This document shows positions 60,130 to 64,000 of a stretch of DNA of 64,000 nucleotides, piece after piece. The notes below the pieces were generated by a model. The model ran no database searches. It was not told where the DNA came from and was given only the letters and a program-made list of their open reading frames with translations. Location: NCBI GenBank assembly GCA_015039365.1, contig WION01000009.1:496001-560000 (forward strand). The letters are read 5' to 3'. The translations under genes and the position numbers were made by a program. The stretch is from Amanita rubescens (lineage: Eukaryota > Basidiomycota > Agaricomycetes > Agaricales > Amanitaceae). Position 1 is the stretch's first letter; each line of letters begins with the position of its first letter.

Positions 60130-62081
60130 ATGGCAGACTTGACCTACGAGTCCCTCGTTGAAGACGGCAGCTATCTCTCCGAGCGAGCAAGACTCGAGAA
60201 CAAAGTCATTCTCGATGAGTTAGAGCGAAAGAAGAAAGCTAGGAGTCTTGCCGTTCCGACAGACGACAACCGCGTCAAAGCGCGCCTGAGAGAAATCGGT
60301 GAACCAATCACGCTTTTCGGAGAAAGGGTATGTTGTGTTTCTCATTTTGAGAATTCCTGCATGAGGGCTCAATAAATATAGGCTGCAGACAGAAGAGATC
60401 GTTTGATTTATGTCTTGTCGCAAATTACCGCCGCTCGCGGAGATGAAGCTATGCAAGTTGAGGAAGAAATGGAAAGCGAGGAAGAAGTGGTATTTGTCTG
60501 TTTGGCTGCCCGTCTTGACTAGCCTCACATACTCAATGTGCAGGAAGAGGAATTCTACTCTCCAGGCTCACTCGAGCTATTGGAAGCACGTAGATGGATA
60601 GCGGAGTATTCTCTCCCCAGGTTGGATTTACGCTATCAATAGGTCAAAGTTAGTCAAGGTGCTTACTACTATTTTGTTTCTTTCGCTTCTTTGGCAGAGC
60701 TCAAAAGCGGGTCGCCCAGCAGCAGTTAGAAAGCAAGATAGACCTTGGTCGCATCATTGACATTCGCAAGAAGGTTTTTGCCGAGGTGAAAGTATGTAGC
60801 TTATTGCCCATGCCATACTAGGACTCTCATTCTTGTTTAGAAATACGCCAATCTTGGATCACAGCTGGGCGATGAACGTCCTATATCTCAAGTTAGATTC
60901 GCACCCAACAATGAGGTGCTTGCCACGGGAAGTTGGAGTGGAATGGTCAAGCTTTGGAATGTTCCAGCCTGTACCGAAATGAAGGTTTTCCGTGGTAAGT
61001 GCTTGAGCGTTGTAAAGTCTTATCCTAAAACCACGAATTAGGTCACAGTGACAAGATCGGAGGTGTTGCCTGGCATCCGCAGGCCACCCTAACGCAGGGA
61101 TCCAGCGCGGTCAATCTGGTAAGCGGCGGAGGGGAGGGTGATGTCAACTTGTGGTCGCTACAAAGGTGTCAAATAATTTCGCTACACTTGATTTTTGGCT
61201 TCTAACAACTTGCGAACCGTAGCGAATCGCCCCTATCGACATTGAAAGGTCACCAAGGGCGTGTTTGTCGTGTTGCTTTTCATCCTTCGGGGAATTACGT
61301 GGCAAGCGCTAGTTTCGATACGACATGGCGACTATGGGATGTTACAACGTCAAAGGAACTTCTTTTGCAAGAAGGTCACTCGAAAGAAGTGTATGCCGTT
61401 GAATTTCAAAATGATGGTGCCTTGGTTGCATCTGGGTATGACATTATATTCGGGTTGCATTTGACAACTCAACCCTGTTTAGTGGTTTGGATGCCGTGGG
61501 ACGTGTATGGGACCTCCGCACGGGACGGTCAGCCATGGTTCTGGATGGGCACGTACAAGCATTATTTACTATGAGTTTTTCGCCAAATGGGTTCGGATGC
61601 TCCTCACAGTTTTTACACATCGCTGATAAACACTTTCTCCAGTTACCAAATTGTTACAGGAGCTGCTGATGATACAATCCGCGTATGGGACATGCGGTCA
61701 CTCAAGTCCCTTTACACTATACCAGCACATCTATCAAATGTCTCCGACGTCCGCTTCTTCCATGCCAATGACAAATTCTTTAAACCACCACCTTCACCTG
61801 ATGTCGACATGGATGGCCCAGATGGCGACGTAAGTCACGATACCGACAAACAGAAAGATACCGCCTGGGAAGAATGGAAATATCGATCGGGTCTTTTCTT
61901 TGCCAGTTCAGGTTACGATGGCTTTATCAAACTATGGAGCGCTGATGACTGGCAATTGCTGCGCTCCCTCCCAACCGATGCCGGGAAAGTTATGTCCGTC
62001 GATATCTCCAGTGATGGAAATATGGTTGCATCGGGAACATATAATCGCAATTTTCAATTATATGCTCCTGAAGAGGTGTAG
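60130..62081 (+). CDS. PRP4: U4/U6 snRNP protein Prp4 (WD40)
   Basis: Structural component of the U4/U6 di-snRNP, binding U4 RNA and Prp3. The start is [20 protein letters not shown] (60130). The splicing factor motif (SFM) reads [20 protein letters not shown], then LFGER; after an intron it continues [20 protein letters not shown]. Helices [20 protein letters not shown] and [19 protein letters not shown] lead to the propeller. Blades include [108 protein letters not shown] and [20 protein letters not shown]. The stop is at 62081. A blade insert with many Asp ([20 protein letters not shown]) is present. All splices are in frame. It is the splicing factor, not the Prp4 kinase. Confidence 0.94.
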
Positions 62082-62279
62082 CGGTGCCGAATGTCTTGTT
62101 GTCGGTATTGTTAACGATCTTATTGCATTAATGAAATTCGTCTTGCGGTGTATGATACAATTGCGATGCGAGAAAAGGACGGAGATTATCGTTATTTATT
62201 ACATGTCACTGAGCATTGCTCAGATTATACCATCTCGAACCTTGGAACAGTTGGTATGACTGACTTTGGACGAGCATGA

Positions 62280-64000
62280 TCAGGTTACCTTTTGCATAAA
62301 TCCAGATACACGACCTATATCGACAACTTGTGCGTCACTTTCTACAGCGATGACAAGGTTTTCAAGTACCTAAACACAAACCCTGTCAATGCAATCCCAA
62401 ATATGATCAACTAAACTCTCACCTCCTCGACCTTATCGACTGGTATACCAGTACAAAGAGATACAATTTTCTTACACTGGTATTCTTTTTCCGCGCTCGC
62501 TCCTTGCAAGCTGTGCAATCGTTCTCTTATTAACTCTTCTGTTCTTACATGCCACATTTTCATCCTTCTTAATTTGATCAAACTGGCAGGGGAGTCTGCC
62601 ATTGGTATCGGGGGTTCGGGTTCAAGGTTGAATGTCATATCCATAGCTCCGCTCATGCCAGTCAGCGTCGAATTTGCCCCACGTCGCTGGAACGCAGGAC
62701 CTGCTTTTTCGCGCGCGTCGTCGCCATTGCAATTGCTGCGCCCAGTCCAGTCAAACTGATCTTCGTCGGCAAGAGCTTGTTCGACGTTCCGAATTCTCTG
62801 CTTAAGTTGGTCGAGTTCGCCACACTTGGTCTGCCATGATTGTATCTGTCTGCGCTGCTCCGCCAGTTCGCGTGTTGCGGCCCGCAGATGCGCTTGTGTT
62901 ACATCTAATGCGTCCTGTTTAGATTTAATTTCCCCTTGGAACTCCGTACTAAGGCCCTGGATCATAGTGGTCATGTCTGGGAAGCCCAATTAGCGTTTAT
63001 CTAGCTGATCAATAACATTATGGTATTTACCAGCTATGACGTCTTGGCTTTTCTTAATAGGTGCTGAAGGTCCTGAGCGTAGTGATGCGAGCAAATCTTC
63101 CCCTCTTGGTCCGCCGCTCAGCTCCTATATAAGGAACAGCGAATCAGAAAGCGAAACTAACGATTAATATAGAATAACCTCGCTTTCTACACCAAAATCA
63201 CCGGGCCTCAAGCCTAACTTATTTGGCAACAGTCGATTTGCACCGACGTCGAGTAGCGTCCTGACCAGACTACGGTTTCCAACTCTTGCAGCAATATTTA
63301 GCGCCGTATCGCCATGCTCGTCTTGAAGATCAACAAGCGATCTAAAATCGCCTCCTTGATGCTTTGCAATCCAGAAAAAAATCTGATCCAGATAATAGCG
63401 AGCTGCCACAGACCTGCCTTTGACACCGGCCAGAGAGACTATATGATGCAAAACACTTTTCCGAGCAGTGTCGATAGTACGGATGGAATGATGTAAACTA
63501 GCCACAAGATGGTGAAACATCTGCTGATCAGCATTATGCGTCGCGAGACAAGCTCGTATGACTGGTGTTTCTCCAAGATAATTTCCACGGTGAGCATCTG
63601 CACCATGAGATAACAGCGCATTTACTATCTTTTGACGAGCAAGACTTGCGGCCAAGTGAAGAGCAGTGTGACCTTGCTCGTCCAAGACTGCATCAATATC
63701 TACAACGCTAGGATTATTAGCATTCACGCCCAGCTCGGATGAAATTTCGCGCAGGAGATCAAGAACGGGAGTTGGTTCGTCGTTTTGACATATAGCAGCG
63801 ACTACTGCACCCCTTCGGGTATCCTTGAGGGTAGCGTTTGGATCTGATATACGAACTGCTGATGGTTTTGTTGCGAAGCGTGTGGTGTGTATATCAAGGC
63901 TCGGAGAACTCCGGTGTTGTTCACTTCCATTGTATATGGAAAGGGCACTGGGAGTGCGAGAAATGCCATTGGCCCCAGCCTGCACAGCGGAAAAGGAATC
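62280..64000 (-). CDS. APSES-family cell-cycle regulator (Swi6/Mbp1-like), C-terminal part, cut by window edge
   Basis: Subunit of the SBF/MBF-type factor that drives G1/S gene expression. Only the C-terminal two thirds are visible; the N-terminal DNA-binding domain, if present, lies beyond 64000. The visible part begins with Ser-rich sequence, then a Swi6-type ankyrin region: NPSVVDIDAVLDEQGHTALH, LAASLARQKIVNALLSHGAD, GETPVIRACLATHNADQQMF and LVDLQDEHGDTALNIAARVG, then NRSLVRTLLDVGAN. Spliced exons add ELSGGPRGEDLLASLRSG, then a coiled coil (ALDVTQAHLRAATRELAEQR, CGELDQLKQRIRNVEQALAD) and SPASLIKLRRMKMWHVRTEE. The final exon after gtgaga...gtttag gives LENLVIAVESDAQVVDIGRV and ends near 62280. 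Without that intron the frame stops at 62411. Whether it is Mbp1- or Swi6-like depends on the missing end. Confidence 0.85.

Overview
This is a nuclear fungal contig, almost certainly from a basidiomycete of the Agaricomycetes type. Genes are closely packed on both strands. They are split by many short GT-AG introns, mostly about 45-60 bases. Products include families typical of that group, such as clustered BTB/POZ proteins, a PHD-TFIIS-SPOC protein, an ergosterol C-24(28) reductase and a GH18 chitinase. There are no bacterial operons or ribosome binding sites. I see no rRNA, tRNA, CRISPR array or intact transposon.

Layout, left part. The left edge cuts a zinc transporter of the cation diffusion facilitator family (minus). 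A ZW10/Dsl1 tethering protein (plus) follows, then two fused or overlapping BTB/POZ modules (minus), the spliceosomal RED/IK protein (minus), a sterol O-acyltransferase (plus), an FBXO9/Hrt3-type F-box protein (minus) sharing a 72-base promoter with a DNAJB12/Hlj1-type J protein (plus), the PP2A B55 subunit (plus), a MYND zinc-finger protein (plus) and an SRPK-like kinase (minus).

Middle part. Next come a cytochrome P450 (plus), a Clr2-type silencing factor (plus), a Kar9-type spindle-positioning protein (plus), TRAPPC12 (plus), Erg4 (minus) divergent from the cleavage/polyadenylation factor Mpe1 (plus), the sorting nexin Vps5 (minus), a small coiled-coil membrane protein (minus) and a GH18 chitinase (plus). 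A gene-poor stretch of about 2.8 kb follows.

Right part. A very large Cdc7/Cdc15-like kinase with an N-terminal CH domain, a C1 zinc finger and a C-terminal CaaX box (minus) is followed by a Bye1/PHF3-like PHD-TFIIS-SPOC protein (plus), a polyol dehydrogenase (minus), an NDR-family kinase (minus) divergent from the U4/U6 snRNP protein Prp4 (plus), and an APSES-family cell-cycle regulator (minus) cut by the right edge.

Most genes are housekeeping: mRNA splicing and 3'-end formation (RED, Prp4, Mpe1, SRPK-like), membrane traffic (ZW10, TRAPPC12, Vps5), sterol metabolism (Erg4, Are2-like), cell cycle and morphogenesis (Cdc7-like, NDR, B55, Kar9, Swi6/Mbp1-like) and chromatin or transcription (Clr2, Bye1-like). 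They do not form an obvious pathway cluster.

Two points stand out. First, many conserved genes need frame changes to be read, and 19 of the ones I could place go in the same direction, as if one extra base were present. This points to insertion errors in the assembly rather than decay, but it affects every gene model here. Second, the CH-kinase-C1-CaaX architecture of the Cdc7-like kinase predicts a lipid-anchored septation/mitotic-exit kinase. Exon boundaries were worked out by eye; CDS coordinates are gene spans including introns.
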